Below, one piece after another: positions 31,867-40,483 of a DNA stretch of 52,959 bases. Origin of the DNA: Candidatus Heimdallarchaeota archaeon (GTDB lineage: Archaea > Asgardarchaeota > Heimdallarchaeia > Heimdallarchaeales > JAJRWK01); assembly GCA_027061945.1 (NCBI GenBank), contig JAMOVR010000095.1, positions 1 to 52,959 on the forward strand. Reading direction: 5' to 3'. The notes beneath the pieces are model-generated. The model saw only the letters and a program-made list of their open reading frames with translations. It did not search any database and was not told the origin of the DNA. The translations under genes and the position numbers were made by a program. How positions within the stretch are numbered: the stretch's first letter is position 1; each line of letters begins with the position of its first letter.

Positions 31867-32436
31867 TTGAGATACATAGACGAAGATTTATTTGAAAACA
31901 AAGATCAAAAAGAAATAGAGTTAATATTAGCCTATTTTTATCAGTGTGATCCTAAGAAATGTTCTGGATTACGTATGGTACGTTTAAAAAAAGCCCGTAA
32001 AATCGAATCATTGAAATATATTCCTCAAAAATCAATTGTTCTTGATCCATTTGCAGAAAAAGCTTTATCTCCAGAAGATAGAGAGCTAGCTATAAATCAC
32101 GGGTTAGTTATAATTGACGGATCTTGGAATACTTTAGAAGAATACAAGAATCTTTTTTCTCGAGGAATTGGAAGAGCATTGCCATTTCTTATTGCGACTA
32201 ACCCTATAAATTATGGAGTTCCTACTAAACTTTCTAGTGCAGAAGCAGCTATTGCTGCCCTATGGATACTTGGAGCTAAAAAACAGGCCGTAAACATTGC
32301 TAACAGCATAAAATGGGGGGCAGAATTTATTGCTGTAAATAAAGAACGATTAGAAGCATATTCATTAGCAAAAAACAGTGCAGAAGTAGTTCAAGCTCAA
32401 CTAAAAACTATGCGCGAACTAGGATATAAAATTTAA
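31867..32436 (+). CDS. Tsr3-like rRNA aminocarboxypropyltransferase
   Basis: A 189-residue member of the Tsr3/DUF367 family, which in archaea and eukaryotes adds an aminocarboxypropyl group to a small-subunit rRNA position using SAM. Family segments are CDPKKCSGLRM near the N-terminus (about 28-38), LDPFAEKALSPEDRE, VIIDGSWNTL and RALPFLIATNPINYGVP, followed by SSAEAAIAALWILG. The start is a TTG at 31867 behind a gaggg ribosome binding site; no better ATG keeps the first Cys segment. The bshC-like gene follows 45 bp later on the same strand. Confidence 0.9.
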   Translation: MRYIDEDLFENKDQKEIELILAYFYQCDPKKCSGLRMVRLKKARKIESLKYIPQKSIVLDPFAEKALSPEDRELAINHGLVIIDGSWNTLEEYKNLFSRGIGRALPFLIATNPINYGVPTKLSSAEAAIAALWILGAKKQAVNIANSIKWGAEFIAVNKERLEAYSLAKNSAEVVQAQLKTMRELGYKI

Positions 32437-32481
32437 TTTAATAATACTAACACCTAAAACTAAGTTATCCAAAATATTAAC

Positions 32482-34155
32482 GTGAAGGATAATTCTAATA
32501 AAAACATATCAAATAATCCAAACATTATTTACGAAAGGGCACTTCGTTCTGACCCCGAATATCTTAAGATGGCGGAAAAACTATGGGGTGAGATAATACC
32601 GGATTTAAGTTCTTTGAAGTCCCGATTTAAGAAAGGCTTAATACATAAAAGAAAACATGAAACTATTAAAGATCTTGAGGTACTTAAAAAAAGTTTAATT
32701 GAATATCATGAAAAGCTAGGAATTCTCACAGATAAGACAATAGAGAATATTGAAAAAATCGTGAATGGTAGTATTCTAAGTGGTCATCAACCCATTATTT
32801 TTGGTGGTCCTGGATTAATTTCAAACAAGATTGCAACTCTTCAGTACATTCAATCTTTTTTAGAGAAACATAATGTTAAATTAGCCCCTATATTCATGAT
32901 TGCAGATTATGATGGTTTACATAAAGAATTAGTTAGAATGTATTTTACTACGCCAAGATCGTCGAAACCACAAATATTAGATATAAGTAAAAATCTAGAT
33001 TATCCAGAACAAACAGCGTTTCATCGAATAAAAAGCCCTTCTGTAAAATGGCTCATAGACACAATTAGATCTGTAAAACTGGTTAATAGAGAATTTTCTT
33101 CTAAACTAAGTAACGAACAAAAAGCCTTGTTCTTAGAAAACTTGGATCATATATTAAACATGTTAATGATCTCTTATACCTCAACATCTACTCTTAAGGA
33201 CTGGTTTGTCAAATTTTGGGGCACAATCACGAATTTGATTAACGACTGGGGAATCATTTATTTTCCTGTAAAAGATAAAAAAATATCTCAGGTATTAACT
33301 AAATATTATGCCCCTTTTTTACTGAAAAATGAAGATTATGTATCATCTTTTAACGAAAAGTATTATTTTCTAAAAAGGAAAGGTTTCAAACCAACATTAA
33401 AAACAAGAGATAAACAGATTGCACAATTTTTTGTAGAATGCCCAAATGATGGAGTTAGAATGCATCCATTAATTTCGGGTATTGACCACGAAACATACAT
33501 TATCAAAACAAAATGCCCTCATTGCAAAAATGAATATATCTTCAAGTTTGAAAACGGAAATTTTGACAAGAAAATCTCACTACTTTTAAACCCAAAAGTT
33601 GATTCTTCCTCTGGCATTGTTCAAGAACTATTAAATACACAAATAAGGATCAGCGGTCCAGGAGAAATCGCTTATTTTGCAATGGTACGTAGTGGCATTT
33701 TAGCAACGGGTATAAGGACACCAATATATATTAAATATAAACGTGTTTTCTATAATACACCTTGGATTGAACAATTAGGAAAATTCCTTAATGAAAAGGG
33801 CATTCCATCTCTTCACTCACAAGAATTTTTCAAACTACTCTCTAAGTTGGCTAAAGTGAAAAGAAAAAGGCAGTTTGAACAGATCCCCATTATTGAGCAA
33901 GAGGTTTCTGATTATATTAAACATATATATAACAAATTACTGGAGTATTCTGGAGACCCTGATGTAGATACTTATTTATCATGGCAATTTGGGCGATTTT
34001 CAAAACAAAAATTTGGACAAGAAGTTTCTTGGGTATGGTTTGAATTAGGAAAAGTCACTGGACTTAATTACTATTTTAATGCCTTTAATCGTGTATTCTC
34101 GGAGAATTATTCTTTCGGAGGTATGTATTATCTTGGCACTACCTTGAAAATATGA
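32482..34155 (+). CDS. bshC: BshC-like bacillithiol synthase
   Basis: A 557-residue protein of the BshC family, which adds cysteine to glucosaminyl-malate to make bacillithiol. Signature segments are SGHQP followed by FGGPGLISNK (100-116), AADYDG-like IADYDGLHKELVR (140-152), and SGPGEIAYFA (391-400), all in the order and spacing of BshC. A possible metal site is Cys320 and CPHC at 345-348. It begins with GTG at 32482. The neighbouring genes are bshA-like (convergent, 15 bp away) and, beyond it, bshB-like, which makes a full set. BshC-like proteins outside bacteria are divergent, so the exact reaction is inferred from family and context. Confidence 0.85.
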   Translation: MKDNSNKNISNNPNIIYERALRSDPEYLKMAEKLWGEIIPDLSSLKSRFKKGLIHKRKHETIKDLEVLKKSLIEYHEKLGILTDKTIENIEKIVNGSILSGHQPIIFGGPGLISNKIATLQYIQSFLEKHNVKLAPIFMIADYDGLHKELVRMYFTTPRSSKPQILDISKNLDYPEQTAFHRIKSPSVKWLIDTIRSVKLVNREFSSKLSNEQKALFLENLDHILNMLMISYTSTSTLKDWFVKFWGTITNLINDWGIIYFPVKDKKISQVLTKYYAPFLLKNEDYVSSFNEKYYFLKRKGFKPTLKTRDKQIAQFFVECPNDGVRMHPLISGIDHETYIIKTKCPHCKNEYIFKFENGNFDKKISLLLNPKVDSSSGIVQELLNTQIRISGPGEIAYFAMVRSGILATGIRTPIYIKYKRVFYNTPWIEQLGKFLNEKGIPSLHSQEFFKLLSKLAKVKRKRQFEQIPIIEQEVSDYIKHIYNKLLEYSGDPDVDTYLSWQFGRFSKQKFGQEVSWVWFELGKVTGLNYYFNAFNRVFSENYSFGGMYYLGTTLKI

Positions 34156-34170
34156 AAAAAGAAAAAATGT

Positions 34171-35280
34171 TTAGAGAACTTCCTCGTAAAGCATTTCATA
34201 TCGAGGAATAATGACTTCTGGAGAAAAATGGGTTAATACTCTTTTTCTACCGTTTTTACCTAATTTTCTTCTTTTTTTCTTATCTTCTGCAAGTATTAAC
34301 ATATAATCTAATGCCTCATTAAAATTGTTTAATTCAAAGAGAAAACCTTCTTTTTCATGTCTACATACTTCTGGAATCCCACCTATGTTTGAAGCCCATA
34401 CCGCAGTTGAAGTACTCATCGCTTCAGCAACTACTAACCCAAAGCTTTCTTTCTTAGATGGTACTGCTACAAAATCTGTAAGTCCGAAAATACGGTACAA
34501 GTCCTTTCTTATCCCCATAAAACTAATTTTATCCAGAATGCCTCTTTTTTTGGCGATTGTATATACTTTTCTTTTCAATGGTCCTTCGCCTACTAATTGA
34601 AGCTTCATATCAGGTATTTCTTTAACTGCCTCTGCAAACACTTCGGTTAAAAAAACAGGGTTTTTTACCTCTCTAAAATTACTCGCATGAGTAATTATAA
34701 CTTCATTTTCATTCCTGTTTTTTCTTTCCTTTTCCAAAGGTCTAAATAAATCGGTATCTACAAAATTGTAGATTACTTTAGGCATATTCTCCAAATTAAA
34801 AACTTCAACGCTTTTATTTGCTAAAAATTTTGATACCGCAGTGATTTCATCGAAATCATGTAACATAGTAGACATTACTTTATTAAGATCTTTATCAGCA
34901 CCGATTGTATGAACATCTGAACCGTGCAGTGTTAATATTACAGGAACTTTAACTAATCTTTTTAATAAAAACCCGGCTTCTACATGGTGAACACCATAAT
35001 GAAAATGTATTAAATCTGGGGAAAGCTTTTCTGTTAACTCTCTCAATCTATTAGCCAATAACATAGCATAAGGTGGGCCTACGTCGATAAATAACGGATA
35101 ATTCTTCAAAGGCACCGTGATTATTTTTACTTTACCAGGATATCCCCTTTTAAATAGCAATGGAACATCATAAGAAATAACGTAGACTTCATGTCCATTC
35201 TCTGCTAATTGTACCGCTAAATTTGAAGCTAGAAGGCCCGACCCTCCAAGCAATGGAAAACTAACAATGAATATTCGCAT
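34171..35280 (-). CDS. bshA: BshA-like GT4 glycosyltransferase (N-acetylglucosaminyl-malate synthase)
   Basis: A 369-residue GT4-type retaining glycosyltransferase. The N-terminus MRIFIVSFPLLGGSGLLA, with GGSG at 12-15, and VILTLHGSDVHTIG (about 110-123), AVSKFL and IYNFVDTDLF match BshA closely. The donor-binding segment KKESFGLVVAEAM near residues 285-300 is intact. BshA joins UDP-GlcNAc to L-malate. I start at Met26 of the longer frame (nt 35280), which begins the conserved first strand. A short 58-bp spacer separates it from the divergent bshB-like gene. It converges on bshC. Confidence 0.88.
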   Translation of the reverse strand: MRIFIVSFPLLGGSGLLASNLAVQLAENGHEVYVISYDVPLLFKRGYPGKVKIITVPLKNYPLFIDVGPPYAMLLANRLRELTEKLSPDLIHFHYGVHHVEAGFLLKRLVKVPVILTLHGSDVHTIGADKDLNKVMSTMLHDFDEITAVSKFLANKSVEVFNLENMPKVIYNFVDTDLFRPLEKERKNRNENEVIITHASNFREVKNPVFLTEVFAEAVKEIPDMKLQLVGEGPLKRKVYTIAKKRGILDKISFMGIRKDLYRIFGLTDFVAVPSKKESFGLVVAEAMSTSTAVWASNIGGIPEVCRHEKEGFLFELNNFNEALDYMLILAEDKKKRRKLGKNGRKRVLTHFSPEVIIPRYEMLYEEVL

Positions 35281-35338
35281 TGTGCTAATTTTATAACTAA
35301 GATAAACTCTAAAATTCTTCTGTTTGAAATAAACAATA

Positions 35339-36010
35339 ATGACATATGAGATCATGACTATTTTTGCTCATCCCGACGATGAAACTTTTTCTACAGGGGG
35401 GATATTAGCTAAGCACTCTAAAAAAGGAGCAAAAACAGTTTCTGTATGCTTAACGTACCAAGAGGAGAGAATAGATGAATTTGAAAAAGCAACAAAAATT
35501 CTTGGATCAAAAGGTATTATGTTATCTTATAATTCGTTAAGCTGGAATAATTTTAATGAAATAGAAAAAGAATTAATTCAATTATTAATAAAATTTAAGC
35601 CAAAGGCAGTGATTACACATATACCTTACGATTATCATCAAGAACATCGGCTAACACATAAAATAGTTTTAGAGGCCATAGAATGGGCTGCACACACTAC
35701 GCAATTTGGAGAATCTGCGCATTTAGTTGAAAAGCTTTTCTTAGCGGAAACAACGGTTCTTATACCGTTTCCGCAAGTAATTGTAGATATAAGTGACGTG
35801 TTTGAAATAAAACAACAAGCAATAAATGTTTATCAGAGTCAGTTGGGTAAAGGAGGACCTGGCTTCTATTCTAAATTCCAAACAAAGAGAGCTGAATTAA
35901 GAGGAGTTCAAGCAGGCGTAAAATATGCTGAAGCTTACGAAATAGAGTTAATCCCTTTAATAGGGGCTTTTAAACCAAGAAAATATTTTGACTATCTCCC
36001 ATTTGATTAA
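35339..36010 (+). CDS. bshB: BshB-like PIG-L deacetylase
   Basis: A 223-residue PIG-L/LmbE-family zinc deacetylase. The metal motif HPDDE is at 11-15, and the second part YHQEHRLTH (about 100-108) supplies the other His ligands. In bacillithiol synthesis BshB removes the acetyl group from N-acetylglucosaminyl-malate, between BshA and BshC. The gene is divergent from bshA-like and overlaps, by four bases at the stop, the convergent HAD-phosphatase gene. The PIG-L family also acts on other GlcNAc conjugates; the BshB call rests on its neighbours. Confidence 0.85.
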   Translation: MTYEIMTIFAHPDDETFSTGGILAKHSKKGAKTVSVCLTYQEERIDEFEKATKILGSKGIMLSYNSLSWNNFNEIEKELIQLLIKFKPKAVITHIPYDYHQEHRLTHKIVLEAIEWAAHTTQFGESAHLVEKLFLAETTVLIPFPQVIVDISDVFEIKQQAINVYQSQLGKGGPGFYSKFQTKRAELRGVQAGVKYAEAYEIELIPLIGAFKPRKYFDYLPFD

Positions 36011-36732
36011 ATTTTTTTAAAAAGATTTTTTTCCTTTTTTTTATTAAGCCAGCGTTCTATTTTCTCAGTAATATCGCAAAAACTACTTGGATTAACCATT
36101 TCATGAGAATTTTTGTATACTTCCTCATGTGTGGGATCTACTGCTATACTATAATCTGCCCACTTAAATAATGAAATATCATTAATCGAATCACCAATAG
36201 CTATCTTCAATAATTTCTTTCCATTGATTCCTAATCTTTGTAAGATCTCTTCTGCGACTAGTTCTTTATTCATTGCGACTTTAGCAATTGGCCTTAGCAC
36301 TTTTCCCTTCTCATCATAAATAATGTCATTTGCAGAAAAAGCGTGAGCTCCGACTTTAATAGCAATTCTCTCAACTAATGCTCTTAGACCACCAGATATA
36401 AGAATTATGTAACAGCCTAATTTCCTTAATTTTTTAACAGCTTTGTCTGCATCTTTTCTAACTTCAATTTCTTCTAAAGCTTTTTCAATCTCTTCTTTTT
36501 TTCTCCCTTTCCATAGGTTTACATCCCTTTTAGCCCATTCATCATAATCAATTTTTCCTTCAAAAAACAAGGTCGTGTTTTTTTCAGCTTCTTTTGCAGT
36601 TCCTAAAACCTCATGTAAATGTTCCCATGAACTAGGGCCAGGTGTAATTGTCCCATCTACATCTATAAAACAAATTGCTTTATGGAGTTTTGGATTAAAA
36701 GGTTCTAATATGTGTATGTACTCTTCCTGCAT
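36007..36732 (-). CDS. HAD-family phosphatase, phosphoserine-phosphatase-like
   Basis: A 241-residue HAD hydrolase. Motif I is DVDGT (24-28), motif II lies at ILISGG (about 120-125), and motif III/IV is GDSINDISLF (about 190-199). The layout with a helical cap between motifs I and II is that of the SerB-like group. Such enzymes dephosphorylate phosphoserine and other small phosphates; the substrate is not evident. It ends convergently on bshB-like, sharing four bases. Its location may be accidental, or the product may act on a phosphorylated intermediate of the nearby pathway. Confidence 0.85.
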   Translation of the reverse strand: MQEEYIHILEPFNPKLHKAICFIDVDGTITPGPSSWEHLHEVLGTAKEAEKNTTLFFEGKIDYDEWAKRDVNLWKGRKKEEIEKALEEIEVRKDADKAVKKLRKLGCYIILISGGLRALVERIAIKVGAHAFSANDIIYDEKGKVLRPIAKVAMNKELVAEEILQRLGINGKKLLKIAIGDSINDISLFKWADYSIAVDPTHEEVYKNSHEMVNPSSFCDITEKIERWLNKKKEKNLFKKI

Positions 36733-36867
36733 TTATTCATCTAATGTTAATGAAATATTGTTATTATATCGCTTTCTAATTGTAACAAAATTTTAACGGG
36801 TTTCTTAGCTTAAAAAAGAAAAAAAAGAAAAAACACGTAAACCATAAAAAAGGCAAAAAATGTTTTT

Positions 36868-38502
36868 TTAACCTATATGTTTATACTTCTCCATAAGGAA
36901 TGAATTGACTTTATTTTTCATTTTCTTAGAAATTTTTATTCTAGAAAAGAGCATTGTAAAACCAGCAACTAATGCTCCTTGCTGGTCAGGAGTTCCTTCC
37001 ATAATGTTATTTCCTTGATGTAAGATTATTTCTGATAGCTGTGAGTTATTGAGTAATTCTGTTTTGAATTGATTATTGAATAATAACTCTAAGTTGTCTA
37101 CAAGCGGGTTAAAACCTATGTTTCCATTAGAAGTGTATATCTTGGCTCCCTTGACTTTTTCAAGGTTTTGTGGGAGAATGAAAGGAGGTAGTACACTGAT
37201 TCTTCTGGTGTTACCTTTCTTGAATACTGCTGCATAGAATGGAATATATAGTGTATAGGTTGCTCCTGAAGCAATTGGAACAGCATCTGCAGGAATAAGA
37301 ATTTTTTCTATTTGACTTTCTGGCATTTTTAATTGTGCTAATATTGCTTGTGCTTCGTCTTGAAATTCTTTTTTCTTTTCTTCGAGTGCTTTTATATAAT
37401 TCTCAATTTCAAGTTCCTTCATTTTTCTTTCTTGAATAAATGGATCTAGTTCTGCCTTTTTTTCCTCAATTAATTTTTGGTAGTGCTCTTCTTTTGACCG
37501 ACCGTCTACAACGACTGTTTCTTTGTTTTGATCGGCAACTTGTGCTTGGTACCTTATCTCATGGACAGCAGTGTTTACAGAAGTTCTAAGAATATCGATA
37601 TCTTCTTGTAATACGCTAAATTCTTTTTCTAAAACATCAAAATCTTTATCGGGGTCACTGACTTTCTTAGCAACCTCTAGTGCTTTCTTCATTTGATTCG
37701 AGACTTCTTGGAGATCTCTTGTAAGAGTAGAGGCAAATCGATTATAAATATCTTTTAGGGATGCAGTATTTTCCTTTTTTACTTCTGCTAATAGCTTTTT
37801 TTTCTCATTTTCAAGTTGTTGGAGAAGTTTTTTCTCTTCATTGGCAATCTCTTGCTTTTTTTTCTTAATCTCTTCTTCATGTTTTTTCTTTAATTGTTGT
37901 AATGCTGCTATTGAGTCTTTCTTTTCTCGCTCAATTTCTTCGATGACTACTTTTATTATACTTTCTACGCCTTCTTTGAATTTCAAGTGGTTTTCAAGTC
38001 CTTTTTTCAGTTTTTGACGTCCTTGTTCAATCATTCTGTCTTCTATTAGTACTGGAAGGTTTGTTGCATCTGAGGAAGGTACTGTTTGGGAAAGAAGCGT
38101 CCTTATTGCACTTACTTCAGGGGGAGACAACACCCCTTCTAACTCCATTGGTGCAGTTCTAGGGTTTCTAAGCATGTTTTTGATTTCATCAACTTTTGCT
38201 AGAAAGTCATCAGTATCAAGCATTCTTTTTACTTCATCTTTACCAGGTATATCTGTTGTCATGATTGTGGTTTTTCCTAAACCAAAACCATTGAAAACAC
38301 CGAAATATTGCTCATTTATCTTTTTAAATACTATTGGAAATGCAAATTTAGCGATTTTCTCGACATCTTCTTCTCCTCTCATTAATCCTCCTTTTCTGAT
38401 TTCATCTGAAAAGAATAATAATGCGGCATTTTTTTCTAGTCTTTGCTCGTCTTCGATAGGCACTTCAGTTCTCATTACTTTAACATATCCTTTATTAGGC
38501 AT
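36868..38502 (-). CDS. Coiled-coil protein in ABC-transporter operon, unknown
   Basis: A 544-residue soluble protein. Residues 1-150 are an alpha/beta segment I do not recognise. From about 175 to 290 and again 335-400 it is a coiled coil rich in Lys, Glu and Gln (KKKHEEEIKKKKQEI). The C-terminal 130 residues form a beta-rich domain with TYTLYIPFYAAVF and RRISVLPPFILPQNL. It has a GGGTGA ribosome binding site before the ATG and lies 33 bp downstream of the ABC ATPase, so is likely co-transcribed with the transporter. It may be the cytosolic adaptor or scaffold; no function is claimed. Confidence 0.75.
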   Translation of the reverse strand: MPNKGYVKVMRTEVPIEDEQRLEKNAALLFFSDEIRKGGLMRGEEDVEKIAKFAFPIVFKKINEQYFGVFNGFGLGKTTIMTTDIPGKDEVKRMLDTDDFLAKVDEIKNMLRNPRTAPMELEGVLSPPEVSAIRTLLSQTVPSSDATNLPVLIEDRMIEQGRQKLKKGLENHLKFKEGVESIIKVVIEEIEREKKDSIAALQQLKKKHEEEIKKKKQEIANEEKKLLQQLENEKKKLLAEVKKENTASLKDIYNRFASTLTRDLQEVSNQMKKALEVAKKVSDPDKDFDVLEKEFSVLQEDIDILRTSVNTAVHEIRYQAQVADQNKETVVVDGRSKEEHYQKLIEEKKAELDPFIQERKMKELEIENYIKALEEKKKEFQDEAQAILAQLKMPESQIEKILIPADAVPIASGATYTLYIPFYAAVFKKGNTRRISVLPPFILPQNLEKVKGAKIYTSNGNIGFNPLVDNLELLFNNQFKTELLNNSQLSEIILHQGNNIMEGTPDQQGALVAGFTMLFSRIKISKKMKNKVNSFLMEKYKHIG

Positions 38503-38535
38503 ATCTATTCACCCTTCTTAATTGATTTTTAAAAC

Positions 38536-39207
38536 TTATGTAACTATCTCTCCATCTAAGAACCTAACTACTCTATCTGCATATCTTCTTAAAGATTCAT
38601 CATGAGTCGCAACAACTGTCCCAGTCCCGCCTCTTGTTAGTTTCTTAAGCATACGCATTATTATATCTCCAGTAGCACTGTCAAGATTTCCTGTAGGTTC
38701 GTCAGCTAATAATAAGCTTGGTTCAGTGATTAATGCTCTAGCAATACCTACTCTTTGTTGTTCTCCACCAGATAATTGACTTGGGAAATGGTGTTCTCTT
38801 TCATAAAGATCTACTTGTCTAAGTAGTCTCATAGCTCTAGCTCTTATCTCATCGCTAGGTATTTTTGTAGGATATAGGGGAACTTCAATATTTTCTATAG
38901 CAGTTAGGTTCTCTATTAATTCCCATGACTGGAAGATAAATCCTACATGATTTCTACGATATTCGGTATATTTTTTCTCATTCCATTGAGTAATATCTTC
39001 TCCTTTAAACAAAATTTGGCCTTCTGTAGGCGTGTCTAAGCCACCTAACAAATGGAGTAATGTTGACTTTCCACTACCAGATGGCCCCATTATAATAACA
39101 AGCTCGTTAGGCATTACCTGGAAATTGATCTTGTTAAGAGCAATTACTTTCTCAGATCCTCTAGAATAAATTTTAGTAACATTTTTAGCTTCAATTAATG
39201 GTTCCAT
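38536..39207 (-). CDS. ABC transporter ATPase (LolD/MacB type)
   Basis: A 223-residue ATP-binding subunit with all motifs: Walker A GPSGSGKST (about 41-49), signature LSGGEQQRVGIARAL (about 142-156), Walker B LLLADEPTG, and the H-loop VVATHDE. The MEPLIEAKNVTKIYSRG start is typical of the LolD/MacB/FtsE-like group that drives mechanotransmission rather than simple import. It starts 7 bp after the permease gene, so the two form one transporter. The substrate is unknown. Confidence 0.95.
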   Translation of the reverse strand: MEPLIEAKNVTKIYSRGSEKVIALNKINFQVMPNELVIIMGPSGSGKSTLLHLLGGLDTPTEGQILFKGEDITQWNEKKYTEYRRNHVGFIFQSWELIENLTAIENIEVPLYPTKIPSDEIRARAMRLLRQVDLYEREHHFPSQLSGGEQQRVGIARALITEPSLLLADEPTGNLDSATGDIIMRMLKKLTRGGTGTVVATHDESLRRYADRVVRFLDGEIVT

Positions 39208-39214
39208 TTATTTA

Positions 39215-40408
39215 TCACCCTCTGTCTCTAAATACGTCTAGCGGTTTGATCTTTACCAATGAATGGCTTGAAATAAACACCGATGGTATGTCGAATAATA
39301 CAACTATGAAGAAACTTAGCAATATGACATCCCACGAAAGAATAGAATTCACAAGAGAAGTCGCATTTTTCAAGAGATATGCCTGTAATCCAAGAATACC
39401 TAGGATATAACCAACCACCGACAACGAAATTACTTCCGCCAATAGTGCTGCACGTATGTTCCAGCTATCATAGCCTACAGTCTTTAACACGGCAATTTCG
39501 GTTTTTCTATATTTGATTATAAGCAATCCATAGATGAACATTATAAATAGAGCGATTACTGTCCCTCCCAAGAAAATAAAGAGATCAGTATTTCTCTCAT
39601 CAATTCTACGATCAATGTTTGGTTCGATACCATCTGGTAACTGGAAGTAATTAGGAGCTAGCCCTGCATTAAGAATGTCATCTCTTGACTTATCAAGAAT
39701 AGTTTTTTTGTTTTGATATGGCTCATTAGAAAACAAGAGATTACCTTTTGCAAGTACTGTTACTTCATAAACATATACTGTTGTACTCATTTCGTTTACT
39801 ATTGTATCAAATGTTTTTGTGTCTACAAAAACCCATGCTTTCCCTTGTGTATCTATATATATTTCTGGACTAATTTCGCCTACAACATAGAAAGATGCCT
39901 TTACTTGCCCTATTGAAATAGTGATTTTATCTCCAGGTGATGGATCAATTGTAGCATTGCTTGTAGCAGTGCTATCCAAATTCAATTCTTTACCAGAGAC
40001 AACTAATGCCTCTCCCTGGGAGCTAATAAATCTACCAGACATTATACTTCTTGGTGTTACAAGCGAGTATGCCCATGGATTCGTATAGTTAACATCGAAA
40101 ATCCTGATATTATTTCCATAATTAATATAACGATGAACAATGACTGCTTCGGTCTCTGGATACGCCTTTAAAGTATCTATGTATGTTTGAACTGTTGCAT
40201 TGTTATAATCTACCACATCAAATCCAGACTGTTTAATGATTACTCCCTTGTTAATCAATAAGTCTGCTTTTGAATAATTTGTAAAGGTGTTTGCATAAAA
40301 CACTACAAACACAGACAAAGATGTAAATAACATTATGAACAATATACTTCTATGCTTGTTTCTGAATGCGAAACGCACTGATTTGAGGAAAACCCTTAAG
40401 TTACCCAT
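39215..40408 (-). CDS. ABC transporter permease (FtsX/MacB type)
   Basis: A 397-residue permease with one N-terminal membrane helix (about 18-40), a large extracytoplasmic domain (about 42-265) rich in beta strands, and three C-terminal helices in the FtsX fold, with the family cytoplasmic loop KYRKTEIAVLKTVGYDSWNI. It should dimerise and pair with the adjoining ATPase. Such MacB/FtsX-like systems do not translocate by alternating access but couple ATP hydrolysis to periplasmic motion, often for lipoprotein or peptide export. The outside domain does not show a recognised binding motif. Confidence 0.9.
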   Translation of the reverse strand: MGNLRVFLKSVRFAFRNKHRSILFIMLFTSLSVFVVFYANTFTNYSKADLLINKGVIIKQSGFDVVDYNNATVQTYIDTLKAYPETEAVIVHRYINYGNNIRIFDVNYTNPWAYSLVTPRSIMSGRFISSQGEALVVSGKELNLDSTATSNATIDPSPGDKITISIGQVKASFYVVGEISPEIYIDTQGKAWVFVDTKTFDTIVNEMSTTVYVYEVTVLAKGNLLFSNEPYQNKKTILDKSRDDILNAGLAPNYFQLPDGIEPNIDRRIDERNTDLFIFLGGTVIALFIMFIYGLLIIKYRKTEIAVLKTVGYDSWNIRAALLAEVISLSVVGYILGILGLQAYLLKNATSLVNSILSWDVILLSFFIVVLFDIPSVFISSHSLVKIKPLDVFRDRG

Positions 40409-40483
40409 ACTCTACTCACTCCACTTATGTTTTTCAAAAAATAAAAATTGTTCGTAACATATCAATGAAAAGTAGTGAGATTT

